Origin: Streptomyces caelestis
GTDB taxonomy: Bacteria > Actinomycetota > Actinomycetes > Streptomycetales > Streptomycetaceae
Direction of reading: 5' to 3'
DNA: 64,000 nucleotides
Assembly: GCF_001279005.1 (NCBI RefSeq)
Contig: NZ_LGCN01000132.1
Location: forward strand, 149,469 to 213,468
Part shown: positions 41,631 to 50,903 of the stretch, one piece after another
Layout: each line of letters begins with the position of its first letter
Numbering within the stretch: the first letter of the stretch is position 1
The notes under the pieces: generated by a model
Told to the model about the DNA's origin: nothing
Seen by the model: only the letters and a program-made list of their open reading frames with translations
Databases searched by the model: none
Position numbers and translations under genes: made by a program

Positions 41631-42266
41631 ATGAGCGCACCAGTGAAGGCCGAAGGGCCGAAGGAGCAGCGGCTCACCGAGGGCGGCCGCAAGACCCGCG
41701 AACGCATCATCGAGACCGCTGCGGAACTGATGTTCCACCGCGGCGCGGGAGGCACGAGCATCCCGGACATCCAGGCGGCCGCCGGGGTCAGCGCGTCGCA
41801 GATCTACCACTACTTCGGCGACAAGCAGGGCCTGGTCCTGGCGGTCATCGACCACCAGACGGACACCCAGCTCGCCCAGCAACGTCCGCTGCTGGACAAC
41901 CTGGACAGCATCGAGGCCCTGCGCGAGTGGTGCGACAGGGCAGGGAACCGGCAGGACGCAAGAGGATGCGAAGGCGGCTGCGAGATCGGCTCGCTCGCCA
42001 GCGAACTCGCCGACAGCGATCAGTCGGCGCGGACCAGCCTCATTTCCGCCTTCGACCGGTGGGAAGGCCCCATCAGGTCGGGACTCGCACGCATGCAGGC
42101 ACGCGGCGAGCTGAGCGAGCGCGCCGATACCGCCGCGCTCGCCACCGCTCTGCTGGCCGCCATCCAGGGCGGCATGCTGCTGTCCCAGGTTCGCCGGTCG
42201 AGCACCGCCTACCGGCAGGCCGTGTCAGCGGTGATCGACCACATCGAGAGCCACCTCGTCCGCTAG
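41631..42266 (+). CDS. TetR family regulator
   Basis: 211 residues. HTH: RERIIETAAELMFHRGAGGTSIPDIQAAAGVSASQIYHYFGDKQGLVLAVID (about 22-73). The ligand domain contains a Cys-rich CEGGCEIGSLASEL block (about 110) typical of the AcuR/LmrA-YxaF-like TetR branch. It probably represses itself and the divergent hydrolase through the TGGAAT repeats. ATG 41631; alternative starts are not needed. Confidence 0.93.
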   Translation: MSAPVKAEGPKEQRLTEGGRKTRERIIETAAELMFHRGAGGTSIPDIQAAAGVSASQIYHYFGDKQGLVLAVIDHQTDTQLAQQRPLLDNLDSIEALREWCDRAGNRQDARGCEGGCEIGSLASELADSDQSARTSLISAFDRWEGPIRSGLARMQARGELSERADTAALATALLAAIQGGMLLSQVRRSSTAYRQAVSAVIDHIESHLVR

Positions 42267-42986
42267 CGGCTCGGGGGCCTCAGCTCACCACTGACATCCT
42301 TCGACCTGCTGATACAGAGCTCAGAAACACGCACTGAACTTGTCGTTCGACCACAGGCGTTCGGCGGGGTCGAGGCAATGGTGACCTGAGCGGTCCAGGA
42401 CCCGGTCGTCACCGACCCAGCCGGCGATGCCGGCGCACCCGCTGAGCGGCGTGGCGGGGCGAGCCCTCTCCGCGTGAGCGGCCCCGACGTGTCCAGCGTG
42501 CCGAAGACGTGCCCGGCCACCTTCGGCACGCTCGCGGTGCGGCGACGGCCGTCGAGAGCGGAACGGACCATGTCGGCCCGGACGGCGCGCGGAGGCTTCC
42601 CGGAGACGGCCGGGGGCAGGTCGCGCCCGGCCGCCGGGCCCTCGTCCGACAGGTGGTGGTCCCCCTCGGCGGACCGGGAGCCGATCCCGTGCTCGCCCCC
42701 CCCGGAGCGGTGTACGTGCATCACACGGCACACCCGTCGGACGACATCACGGCGTCCTGCTCGTCGCCCCCCACCGCACCGCTCGGACGCACGGAGCTGC
42801 CGGAACCGGTGCCGCTCCCCATCGAACCGGCACGGGTGCTCCTGCCGTCCGGGTTCCGGAACACCACCGTCCTGCGCGTGGACGCCGGGTCGGACAGGGC
42901 ACGTCGGCATTCACCGTGCCCGCGTACATGCGCTTGCCGTACTCAGCCCCCGTCCGGGCGCGACGAGACGTGCGCCGCGGAACGGG
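42267..42986. other. 720-bp region with possible coding remnant
   Basis: No intact gene. The plus-strand frame from about 42509 to 42907 keeps strong third-position GC and protein-like composition (VVVPLGGPGADPVLAPPGAVYVHH, PARVLLPSGFRNTTVLRVDAG) but lacks a convincing start, homology that I recognise, and a normal C-terminus. It may be the residue of a decayed gene. Confidence 0.35.
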
Positions 42987-43445
42987 CTACGCGCCCCCGT
43001 CGTCATCGCGCAGGGAACGGATCATCCTCTGCAGGATGCGGAACGCGTCCGACTGCTCGGCCCCGGTCAGGTCGGCCAGCATTCTGGCCTCGACGGACCG
43101 GACGGCCGCGCTCGCCTTCTCGAGGCTCCGTCGGCCGCGAGGCGTGAGCCGCGCGGGAAGCGCCTTCCCGACGGGCGCCTCCGCGGGCCTGGTCACGTAG
43201 CCGTCCCGTTCCAGGGCCTGGAGCAGCACGCTCATCGTCTGCCGTGTCACGAACGCGCCCCGCGCGAGCTCGGAGTTCGACAAGCCCGGGCGTTGCGCCA
43301 GCAGCTCGAGGCAGGAGTAGTGCGTCACGCTCATCCCGAGCGGCCGCAGCACTTCCTCCATGGCCGCGCGGAGGGCGCTCGACGCTTCTTTGAGCAGGTA
43401 GCCCAGTGACGTCTCCAGATCGACGCCGACACCTTTTTGACTCAT
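42987..43445 (-). CDS. MarR family regulator
   Basis: 152 residues from ATG 43445. Winged HTH: YSCLELLAQRPGLSNSELARGAFVTRQTMSVLLQALERDGYV then wing PAEAPVGKALPARLTPRGRR. Divergent to a VOC-family gene. Its start codon lies within one of two TGTCAG/CTGACA operators, so it should repress itself and the VOC gene. Confidence 0.94.
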   Translation of the reverse strand: MSQKGVGVDLETSLGYLLKEASSALRAAMEEVLRPLGMSVTHYSCLELLAQRPGLSNSELARGAFVTRQTMSVLLQALERDGYVTRPAEAPVGKALPARLTPRGRRSLEKASAAVRSVEARMLADLTGAEQSDAFRILQRMIRSLRDDDGGA

Positions 43446-43489
43446 GTCAGCATTCTGACATAGCTTGATGCGTGTCAGAAAACTGACAC
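43445..43489. promoter_or_regulatory. two perfect MarR-type operators
   Basis: TGTCAG-N4-CTGACA at 43445-43460 and GTGTCAG-AAAA-CTGACAC at 43472-43489, centres 28 bp apart, in the divergent marR/VOC region. Confidence 0.82.
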
Positions 43490-43508
43490 GAAAGGAAGGA
43501 GCATCACC

Positions 43509-43877
43509 ATGCCCGCCACCGGCCCCGACTTCATCTCGCTCCAAGTGCGCGACCTCGACGCTTCGCAGGCGTTCTACGAGCAGTACCTGGGCCTCGTCCG
43601 CTCGCCGGCCGGACCTCCGCACGCCGTCGTCTTCGAGACGAAGCCGATCGCGTTCGCGGTCCGCGACGTCGTTCCCGGAACCGACCTCGCATCCGTCGCC
43701 CAGCCCGGCGTCGGCGCCGCGATCTGGCTCCACGCCACCGACGTCCAGGCCATCCACGACGCGCTCGCCGCCGACGGCCACACCATCGTCTCCGCACCGG
43801 TCGACGGCCCCTTCGGCCGGACCTTCACCTTCGCCGACCCCGACGGCTACCAGGTCACGCTCCACGACCGCGCCTGA
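43509..43877 (+). CDS. VOC (glyoxalase/bleomycin-resistance) family protein
   Basis: 122 residues, two beta-alpha-beta-beta-beta modules: ISLQVRDLDASQAFYEQYLGLVRS and TFTFADPDGYQVTLHD. Metal-ligand positions: the usual His of the first strand is Ser here (FISLQV), while the late Glu/His region has QVTLHD, so metal catalysis is uncertain. Could bind or detoxify a small compound sensed by the divergent MarR. GGAAGGAG lies 8 bases before the ATG. Confidence 0.93.
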   Translation: MPATGPDFISLQVRDLDASQAFYEQYLGLVRSPAGPPHAVVFETKPIAFAVRDVVPGTDLASVAQPGVGAAIWLHATDVQAIHDALAADGHTIVSAPVDGPFGRTFTFADPDGYQVTLHDRA

Positions 43878-44150
43878 CCGGCCGGCGGACGCGGCCGCGA
43901 GGAACGCGCGGGCCGGTACGGCGAGGGTGATGTGCGGCGCCCCGGCCGGCAGCCGGCGGCGCGGAACGGGAGCTCACCGTCCGGGAACGCCTCATCGCCG
44001 CCGGGCCGGCCCGCAGGACGTGGTGGCCCGGCGGGCGACGACCCACGGGTCCCGGACCCGGGCGGGGGCCAACGGGGGGCGGGGCAAGGAAGTCGGACCC
44101 CCGGCGGCGCCAAAACGGCTAATATCGCCTGAGCCTCAGCGGGGGAGGGC

Positions 44151-44927
44151 ATGGTGGCAGGCGCATCCAATGATCATTCCACGGCCAAGGTGCTGGCGCT
44201 GATCGGCGGAATCGCATCCGTGCTGTCGATCCTGGGCTGGCTGGGCCTGAACGACGCGGGCGAGTTGAGGGACTGGCTGGCCGACTCGCCCTCCTCCGGT
44301 TCCAGCCCGGCCCCGCACACGTCGTCGCCGACCGACCGCGTCCCCGATGGCTCCGGCACCGGTGAGGGGAGCGCCGGCGAGTCCGGCCCCGAGGCGTCGA
44401 CGCCCGCCCCGGATCCCACCGGAGAGGCGTTCGAAGCCCTCTCGGTCGGCGACTGCCTGGCGGTCCACGACACGGGCCGCGGGGGCACCACCAGCATCGA
44501 CTGGAGCGTCGGTGCTCCGCCGGACCCCGTGTCCTGCGCTGGCGAGCAGGCGCAGGTCCAGGTGACCGCCGTCAACACGGACTGCCCCACCGGCTACGGG
44601 AAGTCGTACTGGAGCCACCGGTCCGCCACCAGCGGCGACACCACGAAGCTCTGCCTCACCCGCGTCTACCACGCCGACTACTGCATCCTCGGCCGGCAGT
44701 CCGGCGACTCGATCTCCCTCGCCCTGATGTCGGCCGTGGCCTGCCGACGCGAGCCGGTGCCCGTCCCGTACAACCAGATCATGCACATCACAGGGGTCTA
44801 CCGCGCCCCGGCGGGCGCCGACGCGAACAACTGCCGTCGGGTGGCAGGCGACCCGACGCGCTACTGGGCCGCCCTGGTGGACGACGGCGCCACGCTGCTG
44901 TGCACCACGATCTACCAGGGCGGCTGA
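44151..44927 (+). CDS. membrane-anchored LppU/SCO3897-like Cys-rich protein
   Basis: 258 residues. One hydrophobic segment (VLALIGGIASVLSILGWLGL, about 13-32), a long Ser/Pro/Thr/Gly linker (48-92), then an extracellular domain beginning LSVGDCLAV with paired cysteines (VSCAG, NTDCPTGYG, TKLCLTRV, ADYCILG, VACRRE, NNCRRV, LLCTT). The GDCL...C...C pattern is that of LppU-like domains. Probably a type II anchored exported protein with disulfides; function unknown. Upstream 270 bases carry no gene. Confidence 0.8.
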   Translation: MVAGASNDHSTAKVLALIGGIASVLSILGWLGLNDAGELRDWLADSPSSGSSPAPHTSSPTDRVPDGSGTGEGSAGESGPEASTPAPDPTGEAFEALSVGDCLAVHDTGRGGTTSIDWSVGAPPDPVSCAGEQAQVQVTAVNTDCPTGYGKSYWSHRSATSGDTTKLCLTRVYHADYCILGRQSGDSISLALMSAVACRREPVPVPYNQIMHITGVYRAPAGADANNCRRVAGDPTRYWAALVDDGATLLCTTIYQGG

Positions 44928-45181
44928 CCGACGGCTCGGTTCCCCAGCCGCTCAAGCACGCTCGCGAGAAGGCCGGTTCGGACCCGTCTCCGTCGTCGTG
45001 ACGGGCGTCGAGCCCGGGTTCACCGAAACGGGCGATGTTGTCACCCGAAAGCCCTCACCCTGTGCGATTTCATCCCCCTTCACCTCTGTGCCGCATACCG
45101 TGGACCCGCCGCCCGAACACCTCCCGGCACCACGGGAAACGGCGGCGACACGCAGGTCACGGGAGACGGAGGAAGAACGGG

Positions 45182-46744
45182 ATGACACAGGCCGCCGCAG
45201 GGAGCGAGCTGGACGAACGGGTGCCGGGACGCCGGTGGATCGTACGTCTGGACCCCGTCGGCCGAGGCAGCGCGGAGGTGCGCGTCTCGTGCGGCCGGCC
45301 CGCCTGCGCCGAGCGGCGTCTGCCCTCCGCGGCGGCAGGCCGTACGGCCGCGGTCGCCCACCTGAAGGCGCACCTGCGCGCCGCCCCCGCCCCCAGGGCC
45401 GATGCCTACTGCGCCTGCCGGGCCGACGGCTGCCGCGCCCACCTCCCCGACACCGGCGGGCGTGCGCGTACCGAACAACCCTGGCGGTGCGGCGGACCGG
45501 TCGTCCTGACCGTGATCACCGACCGGGCAGGACGCTGGTGGCAGGCCCTGGAGTGTTGTTCACGGTGTGCCGCCGCCACTCCCGGGGCCCGGACCGCGGC
45601 CGGCCCCCCTCCGTCCGCACCCCCGGCCGCCGGCCGTCCGGCCCCCGCGGCGGCGGGCACCGGCGTGGGCAGGCCGCACTTCTCCGACCAGCAGGTCACC
45701 GCCCGAACGGGAGGCCCGGCGCCCCTCCCCGTACCCGCACCCCGCCCCGTACCCGCGCGGCGCCGCCGCCCGCCGGAGGCGAGGGTCGGCCGGCGTGTCA
45801 TTCCGCGCGACCTGCGACCCGTGTCCCTGCGGGACGAACTCACCGAGCTCGGCGACCTCTTCCGCGCCTACCAGAAGCGCCCCGAGCCCGACCTTGCGCT
45901 GCTGGCCGACCTCCAGGAACGCAAGGCCCGCGCCTTCCTCACCTGGTCCGACGTCAGCTGCGACGTCACCCTGCGGCTGGAGGCCCGGCGTGCCGAGCAG
46001 GCCGCCGCCGTCATCCGACGCCAGCACCAGCACCGCACCGGCTGCGTCCCGGACGGCGACGGACCGGGCGTGGCGCGCCTGCTGACCGTGCCGGCGCAGT
46101 GGGAGTACGCGCGCTCCGTCCTCGCGCATGTGGCCGACCACACGCCGCTGCCCGGGGCGGAGGCACGGCTGCTGGTGCTGATGCTGACCCTGCGCACCGC
46201 GCATACCGGCACCGGCAACCTCGTCGGCCAGGACGTCAACGCGCTGGGCCTGACCGACCCGGAGGACCTGGTCGAGCGGCTGACCGGCTGCGGCTGGCTG
46301 TCCCTCCCCGGCACCGTCGGCGACCTGCTCGCCTCCCGGCCGGAGAACCCCACCCCGGTCACCGTCCCCTCCCTGGTGCCCGACGAGGACGGGACGGGCC
46401 CGTTCACGTTCGGCAAGAAGACACGGCCCAAGCTCTCCGGCTGGGCCCAGAGAGTCGTCTCGGACAAGAAGCTCCGCAAGGCCAAGGCGCCCGCCGGCGC
46501 CCGGCTGCTCGCCGTGACGCTGGCCACGTGGACGGACGAGGTGGGGCGCCTCGGACCCGGCGGCCGGGGCGTCGCCCTGAACGCCCTCACCACCCGGGTC
46601 CCGGTCGGCTCCGGCGAACTGCGGGACCTGATCGACCGGCTGACCGCGGCGGACTGGCTCACCGACGCCGCCCTCACCGACACCCACCTCACCGGCCGGC
46701 TGACCGAACGCGTCCTCCCCCTCACCTGCCCCCTGCCGGATTGA
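45182..46744 (+). CDS. hypothetical protein, possible winged-helix regulator, 520 aa
   Basis: Start ATG 45182 has GGAGGAAG upstream. The first 120 residues hold a Cys-rich part (SCGRPACAERR, YCACRADGCRAHLP, RCGGP, CCSRC) that may bind metal. A Pro/Ala linker (125-200) follows. The C-terminal half is helical with GWLSLPGTV and ALTTRVPVGSGELRDLIDRLTAADWLTDA, reminiscent of winged-helix folds. No enzyme motif. I do not recognise a named family; similar architectures occur as Streptomyces-specific conserved proteins. Confidence 0.78.
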   Translation: MTQAAAGSELDERVPGRRWIVRLDPVGRGSAEVRVSCGRPACAERRLPSAAAGRTAAVAHLKAHLRAAPAPRADAYCACRADGCRAHLPDTGGRARTEQPWRCGGPVVLTVITDRAGRWWQALECCSRCAAATPGARTAAGPPPSAPPAAGRPAPAAAGTGVGRPHFSDQQVTARTGGPAPLPVPAPRPVPARRRRPPEARVGRRVIPRDLRPVSLRDELTELGDLFRAYQKRPEPDLALLADLQERKARAFLTWSDVSCDVTLRLEARRAEQAAAVIRRQHQHRTGCVPDGDGPGVARLLTVPAQWEYARSVLAHVADHTPLPGAEARLLVLMLTLRTAHTGTGNLVGQDVNALGLTDPEDLVERLTGCGWLSLPGTVGDLLASRPENPTPVTVPSLVPDEDGTGPFTFGKKTRPKLSGWAQRVVSDKKLRKAKAPAGARLLAVTLATWTDEVGRLGPGGRGVALNALTTRVPVGSGELRDLIDRLTAADWLTDAALTDTHLTGRLTERVLPLTCPLPD

Positions 46745-46886
46745 GCTCCCGCCCGCCCTCGTCCGCGACCGCACCCGTGGGCGGGGCGACGGCGCCGACG
46801 GTGGAGCGTCGCTCGGAGCAGCGGGCGAGGAGGCCGCTTCGGCGGTCACCGCGTCCCGGCGGGCCGGCCGCCCGCCGTGCCCGTCC

Positions 46887-48413
46887 TCAGCCGGTCTCCC
46901 GCACGCGTGCGGCGGTCCGCTCGGCGAGCTCGCGGACGCCCTTGGCGGCGTTGTCCGAGAGTTCGCCGAGTAGGGCGTCGGCGGCGGTGAGGAGGGCACG
47001 GGCCTCCTCGGGGCGGCCCGCGTCGGCCAGGGCGAGGGTGAGCCGGTAGTGCTCCTCGGCGATGAAGCGGCCGAGGTTGACCCGCTGCCAGTAGCGCAGT
47101 GAGTCGTCGCCCGGGGTGGCCAGGGCGTCGCGCACGGCGGCCAGGCTGTCCACCGCCTGCGGCAGCCGGCCCGCCTCCCGCTCCAGGCGGGCGAGGGTGT
47201 GCCGGGCCGAGGCCCGGTCCCACGCCGTCTCCTGGAGGGCGGCGTACAGGCGCTGGGCGCGCAGCGCCTGGGGCAGGTCGCCGAGTTCCTCGAAGTCTTG
47301 GGCGAGCCCGCTCAGCGGAGCCGTGGCCAGGGTGCCGGGCGCCCCGGGGCGGCAAAGTCCGCTCCGGTCCATGACGATGCCGTCGAGTTCGCGGATCAGC
47401 GTCACCCGCGCGAGGTCCGTCATCCCCTGGTCCCGCGCCAGATCGGTCCAGGTGGAGACCGGCTCGTCCGCCGGGTCCGTCCCGAACATCGACTCGTCGA
47501 GCTCCCGCGCCCACTGGCGCAACTCGTCGGCGCTCGAACCCGGTTCCGGCATACCGCCCAGGCCGCACGCCGTGTCGAAGTCCGTCTCCCGGACTTCGAG
47601 CAGCAGCGGCAGGTCTCCGGTGTCCCCGTGCAGCCCCACCAGCACGGCCGCGAGCCGCAGTTCGTCCGTCATCGAGGACCGTGTCTCGTACCGCAGCAGG
47701 TGCCGCAGCAGCTCCAGGTCGCCCTCGGCGCGGTCGAACTGCGCGGCCCGCAGGGTGATCCGGCGCCGGACCGGGTCCTCGGCGACTTCACGCCATGCCG
47801 TGCGGCCGCCCTCGCGCAGGCGGGCGAGATCGGCGCGGCCCGCCGCGAGCACGGGCTCCCACAGCGGGGGCCCGGCCGGGCCCAACCGGTCGTAGGCGCA
47901 CCCCTCCTCCGCGTTCAGCAGGACGAAGTCCGGCTCGGTGCGCAGCAGCGCGGCACGCAGTCTGCCCACCAGCTCGACCGGGGAGCGTTCCGGGAAGCCC
48001 AGCGCCGCATGGAGCCCGGCCCGCTCCTCGTCGATTCCGTAATGCTCGCGGATCCCGTCCTCGGTCTTCGCGACGCACGCCAGGATCTTCTCCTCGCCGT
48101 CGTCCGGCGACAGACGTGTGCAGTCGCGCCAGCCGGGCAGGCCGATCACGAGCTCCAGGGCCTCGTCGACGCTGGAGCCGATGATCCCTGCGGCGCCCTC
48201 CGAGTCGGCGTAGAGCACCGAGCCGTCCGCGCACACGAAGTACGTGCCGCCGGTGTCGTCCCCGGCCACCGTCCCCAGCGGTCCGCCCGAGGCGAGGCGG
48301 ACCTCCTCGACATGGCCGTGGGCGGCGCGGTCGAGGTCGAAGTCGAAGAGAAAGGCGGCCAGTTCGGCCAGACGGCGGTCCTGCCGCAGCAGCCGCAGCG
48401 CGTGATCGGTCAT
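46887..48413 (-). CDS. hypothetical protein with SUKH-like N-part and TPR-like C-part, 508 aa
   Basis: ATG 48413 (MTDHALRLL) is taken; an in-frame ATG 48 bases upstream is possible. Residues about 45-100 (GTVAGDDTGGTYFVCADGSVLYADSEGAAGIIG) resemble the SMI1/KNR4-like (SUKH) sheet. The middle is Leu-rich helical. Residues about 390-500 show helix-turn-helix pairs of TPR type (LPQALRAQRLYAAL, GRLPQAVDSLAAVR, GRPEEARALLTAAD). No signal peptide. SUKH proteins often give immunity in toxin systems, but no toxin gene is adjacent. Confidence 0.75.
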   Translation of the reverse strand: MTDHALRLLRQDRRLAELAAFLFDFDLDRAAHGHVEEVRLASGGPLGTVAGDDTGGTYFVCADGSVLYADSEGAAGIIGSSVDEALELVIGLPGWRDCTRLSPDDGEEKILACVAKTEDGIREHYGIDEERAGLHAALGFPERSPVELVGRLRAALLRTEPDFVLLNAEEGCAYDRLGPAGPPLWEPVLAAGRADLARLREGGRTAWREVAEDPVRRRITLRAAQFDRAEGDLELLRHLLRYETRSSMTDELRLAAVLVGLHGDTGDLPLLLEVRETDFDTACGLGGMPEPGSSADELRQWARELDESMFGTDPADEPVSTWTDLARDQGMTDLARVTLIRELDGIVMDRSGLCRPGAPGTLATAPLSGLAQDFEELGDLPQALRAQRLYAALQETAWDRASARHTLARLEREAGRLPQAVDSLAAVRDALATPGDDSLRYWQRVNLGRFIAEEHYRLTLALADAGRPEEARALLTAADALLGELSDNAAKGVRELAERTAARVRETG

Positions 48414-48667
48414 GCCGCGGAAAGTAGCACCGCACGAGGCAGGCACCGCCTTCACGGCCATCACGTCCACGCCGGTCGGCCGATCTCGGGGCGAGTGCCA
48501 TCCGGACAGGGAACGGGACGGGGCGCACCGCGGCCCGCGACCGTGCCGCCCTGGTCCACGATGTGGTTCGCGAGCTGCGCACCCGACGGGGACCGTCCGA
48601 TGCCCCATCGTGATCAGCGGGCGTGCAACCCCGTGTGGATGCCGGCTGTCTTCAAAGCGCTGGAGAG

Positions 48668-49468
48668 ATGAGTCTCCGGCGCCTTTCCGCGCAGATTGGG
48701 GATCAGGTGGGGAAGCAAGTCTGGAGAGTCGTCGTGGCCGGTGGTGCCGCGGCGGCGTTCACGGCCGTGGCCGCGGTGCCGGCCGGGGCGGCCGAGGGTG
48801 GGGTCTCGTTCTCCCGTGTCCAGGTGAACGGCGGCAAGCCGATTGTGATCGGGGCGTCGGGGGAGGTCGCGGCGCCCGCCTCCTTCCGGATGACGACCAC
48901 GCACAAGTGGAAGTGGCCGGCGGTGTTCCTGTACCGCAAGGGGGCCGACCGGCTGTGGCACGCCATCGAGACGAGCGACTGCGTCAAGGTGAAGTCGGGC
49001 GTCTGCGACTTCAACGAGACGATGTACTTCGACCCGAGCGTGTGGGACATGCGCAACAGCGAGGCCGGTGCCTGGAAGGTCGGGGCCGAGGTGTACTTCA
49101 AGGGCGGCGGTGGGGACGTCGACGACAAGGGTCTGACGGTCCACGTCAAGCGCAACTCCCGCCTCACCGTCAACGCCTCGCCCGAACCCGTGGCCAAGGG
49201 CAAGACCATCACCGTGACCGGCAAGGTCACCCGGGCCAACTGGGAGACCAGGAAGTACGGCTCCTACGGAGGCCGCCTGGTGAGGCTGCAGTTCAAGCCC
49301 GCCGGCGCCACCTCCTACACCACGGTGAAGGAGGTGTACTCGAACGGCTCGGGCAACCTCAAGACGACCGTGAAGGCCTCCAAGACGGGTACGTGGCGCT
49401 GGCTGTACAACGGAAACACCACCACCGGACCGTCGAAGTCGTCCGGGGACCACGTCGTGGTGAAGTGA
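48668..49468 (+). CDS. secreted protein of unknown function
   Basis: 266 residues from ATG 48668; an upstream GTG 48623 or later GTGs are possible since the ribosome-binding site is unclear. Sec-type signal VWRVVVAGGAAAAFTAVAAVPAGAA with cleavage near residue 42. The mature part has two beta-rich, Ig-like halves: the first with a Cys pair (SDCVKVKSGVCDF), the second with LTVNASPEPVAKGKTITVTGKV and GRLVRLQFKPAGATSYTTVKE, the pattern of bacterial Ig-like carbohydrate or surface domains. Exported; role unknown. Confidence 0.82.
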   Translation: MSLRRLSAQIGDQVGKQVWRVVVAGGAAAAFTAVAAVPAGAAEGGVSFSRVQVNGGKPIVIGASGEVAAPASFRMTTTHKWKWPAVFLYRKGADRLWHAIETSDCVKVKSGVCDFNETMYFDPSVWDMRNSEAGAWKVGAEVYFKGGGGDVDDKGLTVHVKRNSRLTVNASPEPVAKGKTITVTGKVTRANWETRKYGSYGGRLVRLQFKPAGATSYTTVKEVYSNGSGNLKTTVKASKTGTWRWLYNGNTTTGPSKSSGDHVVVK

Positions 49469-49836
49469 TGTCCGCGATGCCGGCGGGCCGGTGGGCGCCG
49501 CGCCGGCGGTGACGGCTGCGACGACCCAGGCGTCGGGTCCGCCATGATCGGGCGAACCCGACGCCCTGCCGGCCGACCGGACGTGCTCGGCGCGCCGTGA
49601 GGTCGGGGAACACCTGCACGTCCGTCATGGGACTCGACTCGCCTGCAATCACGCTCAATCCGTCGGCTGCCCATCCTGTGCCGGATGCCCCGCCCGTGCG
49701 TCGGCCCGCCGGGCGGCATCGGCGGCGGCGCGGCCCGGCCGGGCGGCGAGGAGGCCGCCACCCGCGCGGGCCACGGCTCGACGGTACTCGTGGCGGCCGC
49801 CGACGAGTGGCTGCGATCAGCACCTCCACAGGGGGT
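49469..49836. other. intergenic stretch without gene
   Basis: 368 bases between the secreted-protein gene and the oxidoreductase. Only low-complexity frames are seen. The block around 49615-49675 is less GC-rich and out of character, possibly a trace of an older insertion. Confidence 0.3.
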
Positions 49837-50802
49837 CTACGCGACCCTGATCACGTACTTGCCCTGGACGCCGCCCGCCTCCAGCGCCCGGTGTGCCGCC
49901 GCGGTCTCCTCCAGGGGGAAGACCGTGTCCACCGCGGGGCGCAGCCTGCCCTCGGCCACATGGCGGGCGAGGTCGTCGAAGTCCGCCCGCGTGGGGTTGC
50001 CGCTGAAGAAACGCACCCGCCCGCGCCCGTGGACCGCGCCGGCCGCGAGGTAGCCGAGCGAGGCCACGGGCCGTTCCAGGTCGAAGGCGATGGTGACCAT
50101 GCGCCCGCCGGGATCCAGCAGGCGCCGAAAGGCCCGCAGGTCGGTGCCCACGGTGTCCAGGACCACGTCGAAGCGGCCCAGTTCCGCCGGCCGCACGGTC
50201 CGGTGGTCGACGGCCCGGTGCGCGCCGAGCCCGCGCACGAAGTCGAGGTTGGCGGCGCGGGCGAGGGCGGTGACCTCGGCGCCGTACGCCCGTCCGAGCT
50301 GGACGGCGGCGTTGCCGACGCCGCCCGCCGCGCCCCGGACGAGGAGTCGTTCGCCGGGGCGCAGCCCGGTTTTGTCCCGCAGGGCGGTGACGGCCGTGGT
50401 GGCCACCGGCAGCGCGGCGGCGTCCACCGGGTCGAGGCCGTCAGGGACCGGGCCGATCCGCTCGGCGGGCACGGTCACGTACTCGGCGGCGCTGCCGAAT
50501 CCGGAGGTGCGGCCCAGGACCCCCCATACGCGGTCGCCGGCCGCGAACCGTGTGACCCCGGCGCCCAGTGCGGCGACCTCGCCGGTGAAGTCCAGGCCGA
50601 CGCGCTGGGGGAACTTCCGGCCGGTCAGGATGCGGAGACGGCCGGCACGGGCTGCCAGTTCGCCGCCGTTGACGCTGAACGCGCGCACCCTCACGAGGAC
50701 TTCGCCGGGGGACGGCTCGGGGCGCGGCACGCGTCCCAGGTACAGCACGTCGGGGCCGCCGTAGCGGTCGTAGAGCACGGCTTTCATCATGCGGTCGTTC
50801 AT
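49837..50802 (-). CDS. NADP-dependent quinone oxidoreductase / zinc-less MDR enzyme
   Basis: 321 residues. MDR fold: MKAVLYDRYGGPDVLYLGRVPRPEPSPGEVLVRVRA at the N-terminus, GLDFTGEVAALGAGV, and the NADP motif LLVRGAAGGVGNAAVQLGRAYGAEV (about 140). The catalytic Zn-ligand Cys/His are absent, as in quinone oxidoreductases. ATG 50802. Divergent from a TetR gene with a palindromic operator between them. Confidence 0.94.
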   Translation of the reverse strand: MNDRMMKAVLYDRYGGPDVLYLGRVPRPEPSPGEVLVRVRAFSVNGGELAARAGRLRILTGRKFPQRVGLDFTGEVAALGAGVTRFAAGDRVWGVLGRTSGFGSAAEYVTVPAERIGPVPDGLDPVDAAALPVATTAVTALRDKTGLRPGERLLVRGAAGGVGNAAVQLGRAYGAEVTALARAANLDFVRGLGAHRAVDHRTVRPAELGRFDVVLDTVGTDLRAFRRLLDPGGRMVTIAFDLERPVASLGYLAAGAVHGRGRVRFFSGNPTRADFDDLARHVAEGRLRPAVDTVFPLEETAAAHRALEAGGVQGKYVIRVA

Positions 50803-50857
50803 CGTTGTGCCTCTGCCTCCGGTCGTCGTACAGGGAACCGGCACCGACGGTAGGCTC

Positions 50858-50883
50858 CCAAGTGGACGCGATCGTCCGTTTGG
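50858..50883. promoter_or_regulatory. 26-bp palindromic TetR operator
   Basis: CCAA-nn-GGACG-nnnn-CGTCC-nn-TTGG: 9 of 13 positions per arm pair. It lies 20 bases before the tetR ATG and 55 bases from the oxidoreductase start. Confidence 0.72.
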
Positions 50884-50903
50884 ACCGGAAGCGAGAGGCA
50901 GTG

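Noticed and set aside
45035-45181. Upstream extension of the 520-aa hypothetical protein
   Set aside because: The ATG at 45182 has a good GGAGGAAG; the extension has no protein-like composition.
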